This document shows, in pieces, positions 1-34,123 of a DNA stretch of 64,000 nucleotides. A model generated the notes under the pieces. That model was not told the origin of the DNA. It saw only the letters and a program-made list of their open reading frames with translations, and searched no databases. A program made the translations under genes and the position numbers. Numbering within the stretch: the first letter of the stretch is position 1; each line of letters opens with the position of its first letter. The stretch is from Schistosoma haematobium (taxonomy: Eukaryota > Platyhelminthes > Trematoda > Strigeidida > Schistosomatidae): the NCBI RefSeq assembly GCF_000699445.3, contig NC_067199.1:30216402-30280401 (forward strand), in the 5' to 3' direction.

Positions 1-35
1 TCAGTGTTTAATTCACTGTGGCCGGGATAACATCA

Positions 36-1445
36 GCCAGTCAGTCAGTAACAACGTAGAACATCGTACGTACGTTAGCACAGAGATACAATTGTCGATT
101 CAAATCCCGTAGTGGTACAGGTAGTAAGAGTATAAGCAGTAATCTGAAAGATTAGGGTTTGAAGATGTTATTCAAAGAGTATAATCCAGTGAAATAAATT
201 TGGAAACAGAAAAAAGGGACATGAAGAATTCAGAAGATTAGAATTTGGGAGAACACAAAGAATGGATGCACCTGCGCCATTGCAAACGATTTTGAGCCAT
301 ATAATTCATGGTCTCTAACCATCGGTTGCTATCATCTCGCCGTCCCCAACCAGGTTAGTCTACACCTACCAATATGACTCAGTCTACTTGTTAGTGACTT
401 CATGGACTTGTGCTATGTTTTGGTCTGGCCGCCCCTAGCTTTCTTCCAATCTACTCCTATACAACAAAACATCGCACATCGAGGCAGTCGGTCGTTGGGC
501 ATACGTAACACATGTCCCAGCCATCTCAACTGATGAAGTTTCACTACGTCATCAATTGATTTGCCATCCTTACTAAAACTCATGTTTTACATCAACTGAG
601 CTTCAGTCAGTGGGAGAGTAGGCAGAGACGACGAAGAGGCAACGACGAGTGTCCCTATCTTTTCGGATCCTTACTGTTCCGTTTAATCGGACAGCGCACA
701 AACGACTGTCTACTGGGATCCACTCTAAGAGAGCTAGTTCTGCCCTAGGACTCAATGCTATACCTACGCCGGCGAGGCCACGGGAAGCAGAATCAGGGCT
801 TCCAGATACACGAAGTGTGAATCGAGTCGGTTCTTTATTTTGGCATGGTGAGGTCAAATGAATGACGCTACTCGGATCCTGTATGCGTGTTTGGGAGACG
901 CAGCACACATCGATGGCGTGGGATTCTAAAGTCTTAGCTAAGGAAGCCTGCTGTCCTATTTGGCACAGTGTTCGAACGTTAAAAGCTCCTACGTGTAGTT
1001 TGTAGCGTGGTTTCAGGAGACCAGGAATAACGTTCCGCGTACTCGGATCGTTTGCCGTAGTGGTGCGAGGTGATAAAGAGACGTGAGGAGGGTTAGTCAT
1101 GGAGATAAGAGAGGTATTAGGAGGTGTAGGAAGGATTTGAATGTGACCAACTTGGTGTCGTGTGCTGTTACGGGTATGAGGGCAGCATTGCTGCAGATGC
1201 TGGTTGTCCGAAGGAAACACCTTGCTGCTGTCACACCCCTCTACAGTCAGCAGTACGACTTCGCCCTCAGACCTTGAGTTGCTGCTTTTAGTCTTACCGT
1301 TCTCCAATCGACCTGCCTGGCATGGTAGGACCTACAGGAACATATGTTCCAGCCAATATAGCTCGGTTAGGTCATCACGATAGTCAAGCTCGACCACCGC
1401 GTAGCAGCTACGGTCGGGGTCAGGATAACATAAATTTCTAGGTCA
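36..1445 (-). mobile_element. RTE-B non-LTR retrotransposon, internally deleted copy 1
   Basis: Read on the minus strand, the copy has a 5' UTR (about 1445-1310), an endonuclease N-terminal region (1307-603), then, with no reverse transcriptase core, the C-terminal/3' part (about 595-250) and a 3' UTR ending near 36 in GACT-like units. The C-terminal part aligns by eye with 60840-61140 of the long minus copy, including the stretch on the + strand reading 'tggtctggccgcccctag'. About 2 kb of the element (late endonuclease and all reverse transcriptase motifs) is missing between 603 and 595, while both ends are kept. The boundaries are approximate because they were set by comparison with the other copies. 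Confidence 0.75.
603..1307 (-). pseudogene. RTE endonuclease N-terminal fragment (about 234 codons)
   Basis: This open stretch encodes the start of an apurinic-type endonuclease of RTE elements. The visible motif run is 'HVGAFNVRTLCQIGQQ' followed by 'DVCCVSQTRIQD', which matches the first catalytic block (N in FNVRT, then the E position region, here with Q in place of the usual E in SETR). Later come 'GLAGVGIALSPRAE' and 'VDSRLCAVRL', then 'CLFVVSAYSPTD'. The reading frame stops just after SAYSPTD, where the internal deletion begins. About 100 residues before the endonuclease start are translated 5' sequence and may not be real protein. The Q in place of E predicts a dead enzyme even without the deletion. 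Confidence 0.75.
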
Positions 1446-1519
1446 ATATTCTAGTAGCATATCTCCTCGGATCATGATACACATGTGTTAGATATCCTAA
1501 GTTATGGTCTTAAGCTAAT

Positions 1520-2515
1520 TGTCTGTTATGAAAATCCTACTAGTGTTACAGCCGCGACCGTAGTGGTCGGGATTTCCTATCTTAGTTACTCTATAGAGTT
1601 ATATTATCTGGAACACTTGTTCCTTTAGGTCTTACCATGCAAAAGAAATCGGTTGAAGAACAGTAAGTCTAAAAACAGAAAACTCATGGTCCTAGTCCCG
1701 AGTCATACTGCCGACTGTACCACAGTGTAACAGCAATAAGGGGTTTCCTCCTGGCAAACAGCATCTACAGTGATGCTGCAAGCGTAAGGGGTTAGAAAAG
1801 TTTGATTCTAGAAATCTTATACCTCACCTTGCCTCATGGAATAACGTCTCCAGTAGCAAGGCTTTTTTAAACACGAAGCCAACACATTGAATACTCGCCG
1901 CAAAAAGATAGTGCCTTGTCCTTCTTAAGAATTCCCCCCTTCGATTCTGTGGTCACACGTTCGCGTCACCGATACCATCACTAACCCAGTTTCCTTTTCA
2001 GATTTCTCATGAGGTAATATCCTTCCTAACATCACTCGAGATCATCTTGTTCACACTCAAATCCCTACCTCACCGCTTGATAACTGTCCCATTCTCACGA
2101 CTAGCCCTTATCCACGCACCATCGATGCTAATGGTATGAGCTCACGGAATGTTATTTTTGTCTCCTGAAACACACGCTACAAGAGACAAGTTGGAGCGTT
2201 TGATGTTCAAAACTTGTGTCAAATAGCACGACAGACTTCTTAAGCTCAGACGCATCCATTTTTTCTCATACCCTGGATTCTGTAATTCTAAATTACCGTA
2301 TAAATTTTTATTATTTTCCGATTAATTTGTATTTTCTTGAATCATATCTTCTCTGCCGAATCTTATTTTACTGTCAATAATCATGTTACTACCTTTACTA
2401 CTCTGAGATTTGCTTTTAAAATTTCATTTCACTGTGCTAGTGGGGTGTGGCAACTTGAACCCATACATATATGTACCAAGTTCTACGTTGTGCATGACTG
2501 ACTAACCGAGATGTT
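1520..2515 (+). mobile_element. RTE-B non-LTR retrotransposon, internally deleted copy 2
   Basis: The plus strand from about 1540 repeats the 5' region of copy 1: 1590-1780 matches the reverse complement of about 1390-1180, and 2080-2255 matches the start of the endonuclease, where a degraded form of 'YKLHVGAFNVRTLCQI' can still be read near 2185-2230. At about 2260 the copy jumps to RTE-B 3' UTR sequence, and it ends near 2515 in 'gtggggtgtggcaacttg' and a GACTGACT tail, shared with 49270-49345 and 60640-60710. It therefore keeps the 5' UTR and 3' UTR and lacks nearly all coding sequence. It lies head to head with copy 1, about 75-100 bp apart. Confidence 0.7.
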
Positions 2516-2806
2516 GCAATCGTTTAGTTATAATTAATAAATTGTGCAATGTTTCCACTCAGATTACTATTTAGGGAATACATATATATCTGGACATCTA
2601 TTTTTCGTTTCCTCAAAAAATCTAAGTTGATTAGTTGAGTGTTTCCTTCATCAACTTTCAGAGTATTTATTAAGGAACTGGACAGTTTTTGTTTATTTAC
2701 AAGATCAATTTTCATCAGGATTCTTTTGTCATGTCTCTTCTTCGATTTATCTGTCCTAGCATAACTTATTATTTTATTGTGTTTCAATAACTAACAATCA
2801 CTACAG

Positions 2807-23704
<20,898 letters not shown>

Positions 23705-24239
23705 CGGAGAAATTTCTTGACAAGCTACAAATAATATGTACTTATTATTTTTATGATGAAACGCTGTAAATATATACTATGTTTAATATTTTCATCTCAT
23801 CTGGTCCATTCTTTGATGATCAACATATTTTTTTGTCTAATTTCACTTCGTTCTTTCTAATTTGAGTTATTCACATTTTCAATTCATGGTGCATAACTCA
23901 GTGTCATTAGACAATTATATTATAATACTATAATATGTTTGCTAGCACGTTTAAATGACTGCAAAGATTGCAGACAGAGGCTTTGATTTTGCCATTCTGA
24001 TAACCGCCAAAAAGTGCTCTTTTCTAATTGTTTTTATTCTTCATATACTTCCTTTCCCAAATAGAATGAAGGAATTACCATTTAATTTACGACATTAGTT
24101 TCATTCCTCGATGGTTTATTGTCCCCAGTGGAAACATCACTCAGTTCTCTAACAAGTACTTAAAAATACGCTGTCAAATAGAAATGGTAGTCATATTTCG
24201 AATTCACTTTTTAATATTCAACACTTGGAGTAAGTAATG

Positions 24240-27200
24240 TTCAACAGCGAGTTGGTCGGAAATGTGTATCAACCTAAGTTATATCACATCACTGCGGTAG
24301 AATAAGTAGCAGAAGTCAAAATTGTGATGGCACAAATGGCGTTAACGGTCACTAGACGTTAAAGCACACGGCTCGAGAGAAGTGATTCTGCGGTAATTAA
24401 AGGTGCCAGGTAATATTTAAGCTCACCAGTTCGGGGGAGGATAAAAGCTGGAGACACCTGCGGCACTAAATCTTGGCGTGGAGGAGGTTGCGGGACCCAA
24501 CAAATCCCAGAAGTCAACTCTGCGACCCTAACCAATGTTCAACAAGCCTCGAGCAGACAGTCAGTGGTATCGTCGTCTAGTCCCATGTTTTCGTCTACCA
24601 ATCCTCTCGTTCGATCTGTCACGCCAGATATTGCACATCGTAGTAGAAGGTAGTCTCACATATTCAATCGTTTCAAAGTTCAGTATATTTGCTTGATACT
24701 GTAGAGCAGGATCCGCTGTTAGTTTCTAAGTCTCGTCTTGACGTCTTTTGTGGTCGTAGTCTTGGACCGTAGATATTTTGTAGGTCGTTTTGCAGACGGA
24801 GTGAAGCAGATTGGGCCGCTGCATTGTATTCTTGACTGGCGGAATGCCGTTGATGTCGCCGAAAAGAGGCATTAGTTGGAGGGACCGAAATGAGTTTCCT
24901 TATTTTAGAATGAGATAATGCTAAATGCAAGAGTCGGTTAAATTTAATCATAGGAAGGGGTTTCGAAACTACTGTCTTCATGATTAGCTAAAACATTGAC
25001 GCAAACGAGTTTGAGGTTGTACTCATGGAGGTCAGGATTTTCATCAATGCAAGCGGCATCGTATATGGTAGCCAATACTCTGTAAACTCTGTCTTATTTT
25101 GTTGCACTTCTTACTTTATTCTTCATGCATAGATTTTATAGCTTGAATTGCTACAATCAGAGCGTACCAGGATTTTGCAGAACAAAAAATCTTTCTTAAC
25201 CTCTAAATTTAATGCTGCTCTAGGAGGACAATTTGATCATACTGCGAAAAATTCTAGATTGGGATCTGAGTGCTTCCTCCAGTGGAATGAGTTCTGAATG
25301 AATCAGTTGGAAGCTTTTCGTTTTGTACTTTGAAACCATACAGAGATTTTTGTCCAAATATTTTGTGGCTCGACCAGTAATACTACCTCGAATAGCCGGA
25401 TCCTCTTTGCAGAACAAAAACATCAGTTCCATATAAGTGTCCTGGATTTTTTCAAGCATCTCGGAAGAGTTTGTAAACAATTTCTTTTCGTGAAACTAAA
25501 GACAGCTGTTACTGAGAAGGCTTTTCCTCTTATCACTTCTAGATTATGAATGCTGGCATAAAACGACAGTGATACTTGCATTCATATTTTCTACTGTGAC
25601 TAATTTACTCCATTGTAGTTTCAAGTAATCTTTCTCTGGTACACCATAGATTATAATTTTCAGGATTCTGTGGTGAATGGAATATAATACTTTGCAAGAT
25701 TTCTTCCCTTAGAGACTGCAAGGCATCACATTTAGCTTAAAAGTATAACAAGTATTCATGGTTTGACAACGCCTTAACCAGTAATACGTTTTGTAATCAG
25801 TCAAATAAGAAGACGGAAAAGGAGCTCGGAGATATATTTGAAAGTCTATTGATATATCGGGAAGCGTTAAGTCTAAGCTGACTAACGACTACCTATTAAA
25901 ATTAATAAGGCCAGCATTAAATGCCGAACACTTACAGAACTATTGATCTCGTGAATATATTACCGTTACAAACATGTAATGACCAAGAGAACGCGATTGG
26001 TTTATTGGAAAATATCACTATTATAACCAGTTGTAACAGTGATTGTTTTACTGTGCTTGTTTGTTTAACTGTACTAAAGGCATCCATTACTCCTCTATTA
26101 TTCTTCCGTTGACTGTGACGAGCGTACAAGCTCGCACGTTCGCCCATTGATTCCACTTGTATTTCCTTTGGCACGATCTTGGTGTACTTTTGATACCACG
26201 AGATCGCCAACGAATAAACCTGGTTACAATCTCCTTTCGCCTTCTGATTTTCTGGTACGGGCTCGTCTTGTAGTGGTAATCACAGTCAAACGCGACTCGA
26301 CGCAACACTACAAACTACTCAACAGTGTTTTCATTCATTATATTTGTAGGCTGTAGATTTTCTTATCAGAGACAGAAAATAACATGAAAATATTTTAAAT
26401 TTCTCAAGATTAGTCTCGATATTTGCGTTAGTTTAGAAACCTATGATGTTTGATAAGGACATATTAGCTCTAAATAGTTGTATGCTCATGTTAGAACGTG
26501 ATATCAGACTGGGCATATGACTGTAAAATGCACCAATTCAACCCTGTCGATCACATTTTCTGGTGATCTGATTATGTCGAATGCCTTTTATTTGAATTTT
26601 CTGGCAAATAGTTTTTACAAGACCTAAATACTTTGTATGGAATATGAGGAATTTTGATAGGAACTGAAGCACAGTGTAGGGTCAGTGAAATGTTACTAAG
26701 CCGTGGCCAAATCATCCGACAGTTGGGTCATTGAATATCGAGCAACTCATCAATCCTCATCAAGGTCAGGGACAACCAACGCCATCAGTTAATCGTATGC
26801 CATGGACTGACCCATGTGGCAATGGTCTTACTTTCGCTTGTATCTACTTTAACTAATATATTTCTGTAATAACGTCCTCTGTGTTGTACAGTCTTCAGAG
26901 CATCTATGGTACCTTGAGACGTCAATGGGGCAGTTCACGTAGGGTGCTGACCACGAGGTGTGACTTCGACGTTAGCCAGTTTGTCACACCATTCACGTCT
27001 AAGTCAAGTAGGCCTCCAATTATTTTCGACATAGATCATCTACGTTGGTGTTCTACAACAGGCTCGAGTGATGTATCATTCTTGTTAGTCCTTGCCTAAT
27101 CCAGAAAGGACACGGAAGCTAGAGATTTGTGGCCAAGAGAGTTTGTTCGAAAAACTAACCTTTTTTACATAGCCAGCTTAGAGTTATTACTTCTCCATAT

Positions 27201-27900
27201 GTCGAAAGCCTATCAAATATAACTTCGGAATTCTTCGTTTCTAACTTCTCGTTTGAATGGGTTGCTATTCTCAGATTATAAAGTTGTTACTCAGGAATTA
27301 TAAGTGCATCTTTCTTTTCAATTGAGAAGTTTGAGGTTTGAAATAAACCTACCGCTCAATATGATAAGTAGTGCTACCGTTGTCTCGATACCAGGGGATT
27401 GGGTAACTATGGCTTTCGATAATCTTTGATCTTCCTTTTGTAAGCTTATATTCAATGTGATATTGTAGATTAGTAGCTCACTGAGCTTTGTTTTTCCACC
27501 ATTAGGTACTGAATAAAAATAGTCTCCCACTTGCAATACCATTCCATAATTATAATTATGTCCATATATGAACAAAATCTGAACGACTAGGTCAATAGCT
27601 CTGTGGAACTTTCCTAATTTCAGCATTTCTGCATCCGTGGCACGGATATGCTCTTTTTCTTTCCTATTTAGAGAACTGGAAAACTAGTGAGTCACCGTCT
27701 CAACTGCAGTTGTATCCAAAAAACAGAGGCAAGGTTTAGTTGTGATGACGTTAGATTCAATGCGCTTGACAAGTATGGCTTCATGCACCTTGATCTGAGC
27801 CATATTGTGTGCATTATCCGTAGCGGTACTGCGAACCGATAAATGTTTGGGAGGTACGTACTCGGAACCTATAGAATCAACGGTGTTTTAACCATTAGTA
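24240..27900 (-). other. Unidentified decayed island with minus-strand coding-like stretches
   Basis: Base composition is less AT-rich than its surroundings, especially 24340-24660 and 26650-27130. Minus-strand open stretches at 24673-24981, 25220-25480, 25932-26210 and 27318-27626 read like protein (for example 'NYNYGMVLQVGDYFYSVPNG') but match no family I know. Near 26190 the minus strand reads 'tggtatcaaaagt', which resembles a primer-binding site for initiator tRNA-Met, so a decayed LTR retrotransposon is one option. No gag zinc knuckle, protease, YxDD or integrase motif was found. It lies between the UBE3B-like and Misato genes. Confidence 0.3.
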
Positions 27901-29715
27901 TTTTACTCCACTTATCTACTACGAAATCAATTAAAAAGCTGACACTAAGTCGAAATGAGTTTTATCGTTCTTTATAGTCTTAAAAACGAAGTGTTCCACA
28001 ATCACAGTTCCTAATTGTTTTTGTTTTACAGAGACGTCTTAAGTGATCTTTAGTCTTTGTAAATACAACAAACGTAATTTCACTTAAGACATGTGTCAAA
28101 GTACAAATAGATGTTTTAATGTAGTTCTTTATGCGGCATCTATATATCTGCTGTTGTTTACTATTACTTTCCTTAACATTAGAAAGTTTGTCTTCTTATC
28201 TTGAATGCCTTCTTATACCTTCTATGTATAACCTTTCTTAAAGTTATCCCCAAGAAAAATAGTACTTCATCAATAAAAGGCTGTCATTCGCATTCAACTC
28301 AGTCATGTATTAACAGCCGGTCTATTGACATGTTGCCGTATTATCTTTAGTTAATATAACTAAGCTGATTGTTCTGAATTCTTTTTTGGAGAACATGAAA
28401 AACGGTCCCGTCCAGTTTGGAATTCCAGTGAATACAATCTGCAAATCCATAGTCTTGAAGGATATGGTCTTAAAAATGTATTTTGTTGCTCATTTACTTT
28501 TATTTCAGGAGATAATAATGTCTCAATGTAATTGATCAGAACCCGAAAAAAATATATTTCTACCTGCGAGGTCTTAGAGCGACATTTACTGACATCACTA
28601 AAGGTTTGGATCTACTGCAGAATATTTCCGCTACACCAAACTCGCTAGATTACGATTATTCCGCTAAAGCCAGATCTTAGGCATTAGTCAAAGACGGCAA
28701 GCGCTTAGCCATGGAACGTTTCGTTATTTCCACCAAGGAAGAGACGTAACGGATCACACTGATCGTAGTCATTGGTCGTTTCCACTAGATTATCAATAGC
28801 CGAACAATAGGACCGTATTATATAAACGTGAACTTTTGTGGAGATATATGAAACCCTGAGAATGTTGAAAGTAATACTTAATTAAAGTACAAGACTGTTA
28901 ATACTTGGAAATAATCAAATCAGTATCACAAGGATAACTATGAATTAATAATAGGCTAACTCGTTACAAGTAGAAGTCAGTGAAAATCGTTTGGTTTGTA
29001 AGGATACTAGGCTTGACTCATAACTATCAATAGATTTGGTCACAACGCTAAATATCGATAATATCTAATGGTTGCTCATTCAGTTAATCGATTTGACACA
29101 ACATTTAGATAGGCTCATGTTCCCGCGCCATAGTGAGGGTAAGCTAGCATATTAAACAGCAAAGTAGTTGGGATATTTGTAGTACTAAAAATAGTGGAAT
29201 TAAATAGAGACAATTGTAAGGAAAGAAGTATTGGATTCACAGTATAAAAATAAAGAATCTTGAAAATCAAGATCTAGAGGGAAATAAATAGCATATATAC
29301 CTGCGTCACACCTGTGCCAGATTTTACGGTGCTGGTGACTGACGACTCCACAACTGATTCTTAGCCGTTCCTAGTAATGCACTCGGTGAGTTTAAAAAAT
29401 AAATAATAACTAGTGAGTTTAAACCTCACGGACACTATAATAGTTTGTAAATATCTATAGCGCTCACATTAATCCACTCAAATTCCTTAGGTATCGTTCA
29501 TCATAATCCCATCTCATTGATCTCTTGTCCTAAATGGAGTCTATTCTCCAATCTTCTTGTCACTCATTATTTATTCTGTTATATTTCGTCGTCCAAATTC
29601 AATTGATATTATAGATCAGTTCTAAGAGTAAATATACGTACAAATGTTTTTGTTTACATATTCTTGTTCTTCCCATGTTTGGTTGTTATCTACTTATTTT
29701 CTTTCCTTATATTCA
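27901..29715. other. Intergenic, nothing recognised
   Basis: No coding similarity, RNA gene or known repeat was seen upstream of Misato. The stretch must contain the Misato promoter unless its transcript starts further upstream, but no core promoter element stands out. Confidence 0.5.
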
Positions 29716-29722
29716 GGATTTA

Positions 29723-29743
29723 ATGTTTGATAAGTGGTACTGA
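29723..29743 (+). promoter_or_regulatory. Possible upstream ORF in the Misato 5' leader
   Basis: A seven-codon frame, ATG TTT GAT AAG TGG TAC TGA, lies 46 bp before the chosen Misato start and just after a splice-acceptor-like 'tatattcag' ending at 29715. If the leader begins there, ribosomes would meet this short frame first. Confidence 0.3.
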
Positions 29744-29789
29744 ACTATGTATGCCTTTATACATTCAAAAATTTAGATATTTCCTACCC

Positions 29790-32700
29790 ATGGAATCATA
29801 CAAAGGTGAAGTCATAACTCTTCAAGCGGGTCCTTTAGCGAACCGAGTCTGTGCTCATTTTTGGAACTTGCAAGAATATGGATTTTTCAATAAATCAAGA
29901 ACTAACGAATGTGAGTTTCCTTTCACGTATAAAGTTCTGTTTGATGATAGTACACGCGAACCAAAACCACATGTGTTAGCCATTGATATACGCGAAGTTG
30001 TTGATTTCGGAAGTGAACTTGATCCTGATTTAAACCCTACTCCACTCGACATTCCTTCTTGGAACAGTCAAGTGGATAAAGTTGTGCGTTGCCCATCTAC
30101 ATCGACCAAAAATAATTATCATTGTAATTGGACCAACTGTTTGTCTCCTCTTGCTCGACGAATATGGTCTCGTAATGATACTGTTCTAAAGCTGCCATTA
30201 TCATTACAACCTACTCCTGACGAGTCTTCTGTTAATGGAAATCATCAATCAGATTCTGTCCTTAGCCTTTCTACATTTACTGAGGTAATTGCTGGTCATT
30301 TTATAACTTTGTTTATTTTTCATAGATATCCAACTTTAATAAAACTTTTATACCTTGAAAGCCTTTAACGGGAAACTCATTGTTTGTAAAATTGTACATA
30401 GATGATTATATACTTTAAATGTGAATAACTGTATGATATGCCTAAAAAGCACAAGTTTGCAAGAGCAAGATATGGTAACTTTTTCGATAGCCTGTGTATC
30501 ATGGTGCTTTCATATTTAAACGTAACTGAATTAAGATAGATGAAGAATTATTGCTACTGACCGTTCTTTAATCGTATCTCTGGTTTGATTTTGGACATAG
30601 TAGTTTTATCTGAAATTAGATACATGTAACGTATATACAAGTACTATGCCAGTTACGTGAGTACCTATGCTTACTAAACAAGTGATCAATACAAATATGA
30701 GCAACGCTATTCTACTGCAAATAGTAAAATTTCCGTTGACTTTGTAAGTGGACTCTTTGTCTGACAAACAGAAGACTTTTTCTTGGCCTAATAGTCAGTG
30801 TATTTAAAACCTGGTTCTCATGTCCAGTTCCAGTAGGTATGTTTTATGCGAGTTATTTGTGAGTGCATCACTTAGCAACTTACAACTGATTCCTGTTCTC
30901 GATAGATATCAAAATGTCAAGCTTTTTGTTGCTTTTTACCCTGCGTTTCTGTCTATATTAGTTTGATGTTTGCGAAATCAAGGTTATACGTCTAAAAATT
31001 GACTTAACACATTTCAGAAACTCTATATACTATAAAAGTGAAGGATTTGCTGATGGCTAAAATTTCGTTTGATCTAAAACACTTGGAGACTGTACATAGT
31101 GTGATAAATTTACTGACTTCCAAATTTCCTTTACTATATTATGTAAGCGTCTGCGAAACTCATTTATCACTAAACGTCGTAACTGGCTTTTGTCTGTAAG
31201 CTACTGTAAATGCAATAAGAATGATCGTCTCGAATTTCGAAGCTCATGAAAAGACTTGTCTTTTCTAACTTACCAAGATTTCCTCTGAACTATCTAATGT
31301 GCTCATATCTCATACTATAGCATATGATAATTTCATAAAACTAAATAATTATGTTTTAAGAAACAATAGTGCTTGTTTGTCCACTCATATTAAATACTTA
31401 TCGATATACATATGAGGTGTTTAATATCATTAACAACGGTGTACTGGTTTTATATCGTTTTGTATCTCATGCGTTTCAGGGACAAAATGTATTTCGTTCT
31501 GGAGGCAAGGTGGCTGACGAATTTGATGATCGTATCCGTCGTATTTCAGAGCGTTGTTCTTTTCCAAACAGCTTCCAACTGGTTGTAGATGCTGAAGATG
31601 GCTTCACTGGTATTGGTTCCCAGCTTTTAGAAAATATCAGCGAAGAATTTCCAAAGGCGTTCTTTTTTTCGGTTCCTGTTTATAATTCATCAGTTGTATC
31701 ACGTATGGATGCGCGTTTGAAGAAACTGACCGTCGTAAATCAGTTGTGCTTACTAAATATATTGGAATATGGGGATCTTCTAAGTCATGCATGTTGGTTA
31801 CCTATAGATGCATCACAGTTATATGATCATCCTCATCCCTGTAAAAAAATGAGTGTCTTAGCCTCTGTTATTGATACAGTTACAACCCCTTCAAAGTTGG
31901 CGATTGAATATGGTGGTATGAGTCTAGATAACTTTTTGTCTGTGACATGTTTTGCACAAGGTAGAAAGGTGAGTTACTTTAAGGTTGTGTTGACCAACGT
32001 TTTTTGTATGCATATAATTTCATTGGGTATTAAAATATATATAAGTGAGAGTTTTATAACTTGATTGTCTTTAAAATGATGGACGCTAGTACATATGTAG
32101 GTTAGAAAATTAATATTCTGAGTCCAAACGAACGTTTCGTTAGAATATTTTTTAAATAGTTTGAGTAAAGTGGTTTTTCAAACAGATCTTGGTAAGTTAC
32201 CTACTTACCAGACTCAATTTTATGTGATGGGTTGTAGGGAATAAAGGCTTCATTTATCTGTTATTTCCAAATCCAGTTGAATTAAATCGTTCATCCAGCA
32301 TTCATATATGAGCCACACATCATGTATGACGATCAATCATACTACCCGGTTGCCCTAAGCTAAGTAAATGTAGCGAGTTTCGAACCTTGGACTTATTAGT
32401 GAAATTATCTATTCCAAGTGTTTCCATGTGATTTATTAATATGTATGGTCAATGCATATAACTTGTAATAAATTCCTGAGCAAGCTGAAAGTAATTTCTA
32501 TAGATAATCACTTGATCACGTTATTAACTCTTCATTTCTTTCTTTTGTATACATTTTTGTCATAACAGTGAGATAACATTTGACCATGGTTAATGATGTT
32601 CTAGATATATGTATATTTTTCCCCAGTAAATTGTTAGCGTATACCTTTTATGCGTTATTCACCAATTGATTACATTATATCATTTATTTTGGTTTAGTAA

Positions 32701-34123
32701 TATTTCTTGCCCTTGCAAATTAAACTTGTTCTTGCGTACCACTATTTGAGTAATGATTGTTCTGACCCATAAGAATTAATACCAGTATATTAAACCGTAC
32801 AAGTTTCCATATGTTTACTATTTACTTAAGTGAATCTGTACTGTAAAACTTAATGTATCGTTATTGTCACTTATAACTTCATTCCCTTCTTTATATGACG
32901 CCACCTTTAACACGTAAATACTAATTACTCGTAACTATTCTGTTAAATATATTGCTTTCTCTTTATTGCTTATATCGTTTCTAATCTCATTCCGTTAATT
33001 GTGATATGTAATAAATTTTCCAGAACAATATTATTAATGTAAATTTAGGCCATTTTGAGCCTTGAATTATTATGGATTCGTGTAATTCTGCAAATCTTAT
33101 TATTCTTGGTTTATTTGAATTTATCAAGGGATCATAATGTAGAAACTTTTATATTAGTTATTATCGACCATCTATTTCTTGAATAACCATCTTAAAAATT
33201 AAACAAAATTATCATAATTTTCTATACTATTTGTTTACTGCGATGTAATATTTAAAATTTAATTGTATGAGTCAACTGACGATCTGATAATTTAAAAGAT
33301 CATGACTTCCAATCATTAGACTGAAGATTAGAACTCTGCTTTACCTTTTTATAGGGGCTAAGTGATCGATCAGTATTGTTTACCTTCATACAAAAATGCA
33401 TATGTTAAGATTGAGTACATAGGTCTGTACTTGTTCAATCAATTGCATAAATCTATTGATGTAACTATCTAAACTGTTTATAACCAAAAATCAACCGTTT
33501 TTATGCAACACTTATTAACTTAACTAGTAATTCTTTCTCATTCATTTCATTAGATGCTCACTGTACAAACTGGAGTTAATTGTAATGGAATGGTAGATAA
33601 TCATTTATCATGGTATAATCTTAATCCTTATTACAATCAAGGAAAAATAATAGCTGGTAAAAATGTACCATCTGAAGCTGTATTATGTCGTCAGTTAATG
33701 TCTCGAGGAATTAAACATTCTACTCTTTTAAATGACATATGGAATATGTTCAGTCGAACAGTTGATTCACATAAAACTGTTAACAATTCACCAATTGACA
33801 TAGATATTCCATATTTATGCTCATTAGAATCAATTCATTCAGTTTATTCATTACCGAACTATCCATTACAAACTGGTATTATTAAACAAACTATGTTATC
33901 ATCATCGTCAACGTATTGTCAACAGTATACAAATACACATATGTCATGTGTTGTTGATGTTCCAAGTACTAATTCATATGAAGCAAAAATGTTTGAAAAG
34001 CTTGTAAAATCTTTATTATTGCATAAATCTCATCCACTAGACAATTATATGGAATTGGAGACATGGAATGATTTTTTAGAGTCTGTTCAAACACGTTTAG
34101 TTGATTCGTATTTGAATGAATGA
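29790..34123 (+). CDS. MSTO1: Misato homolog (tubulin/FtsZ-like, mitochondrial distribution factor)
   Basis: Three exons, 29790-30284, 31480-31968 and 33554-34123, with GT-AG introns and all junctions in phase 0, give 517 residues plus TGA, the usual family length. The N-terminus 'GEVITLQAGPLANRVCAHFW' is the Misato segment II hallmark (EV-TLQ-G...N-VG-H-WN), with Cys in place of the usual Gly before AHFW. In exon 2, 'FQLVVDAEDGFTGIGSQLLE' is the tubulin-like core block, and 'LASVIDTVTTPSKL' and 'LSVTCFAQGRK' follow in family order. Misato/DML1 proteins act at the mitochondrial outer membrane and in mitochondrial distribution; the fly protein also affects spindle tubulin. I chose ATG 29790 because the family's conserved block starts within a few residues; an in-frame ATG at 29751 would add 13 residues. 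No clear AATAAA was seen soon after the stop. Confidence 0.92.
30285..31479. other. Misato intron 1
   Basis: GT-AG intron (GTAATTGC ... GCGTTTCAG) with no recognised repeat. Confidence 0.75.
31969..33553. other. Misato intron 2
   Basis: GT-AG intron (GTGAGTTAC ... TTTCATTAG). A weak tRNA-like B-box ('aaggttcgaaactcgc' on the minus strand, near 32375-32395) may mark an old SINE; otherwise nothing was recognised. Confidence 0.65.

Noticed and set aside
2524..2787. 87-codon minus frame next to a UBE3B-like exon
   Set aside because: It lies in intron sequence, with no recognisable domain and low-complexity Lys/Asn/Ile content.
25508..26038. LTR with TGTTAC...GTAACA ends
   Set aside because: The ends are short and common in AT-rich sequence; no primer site is adjacent in either direction.
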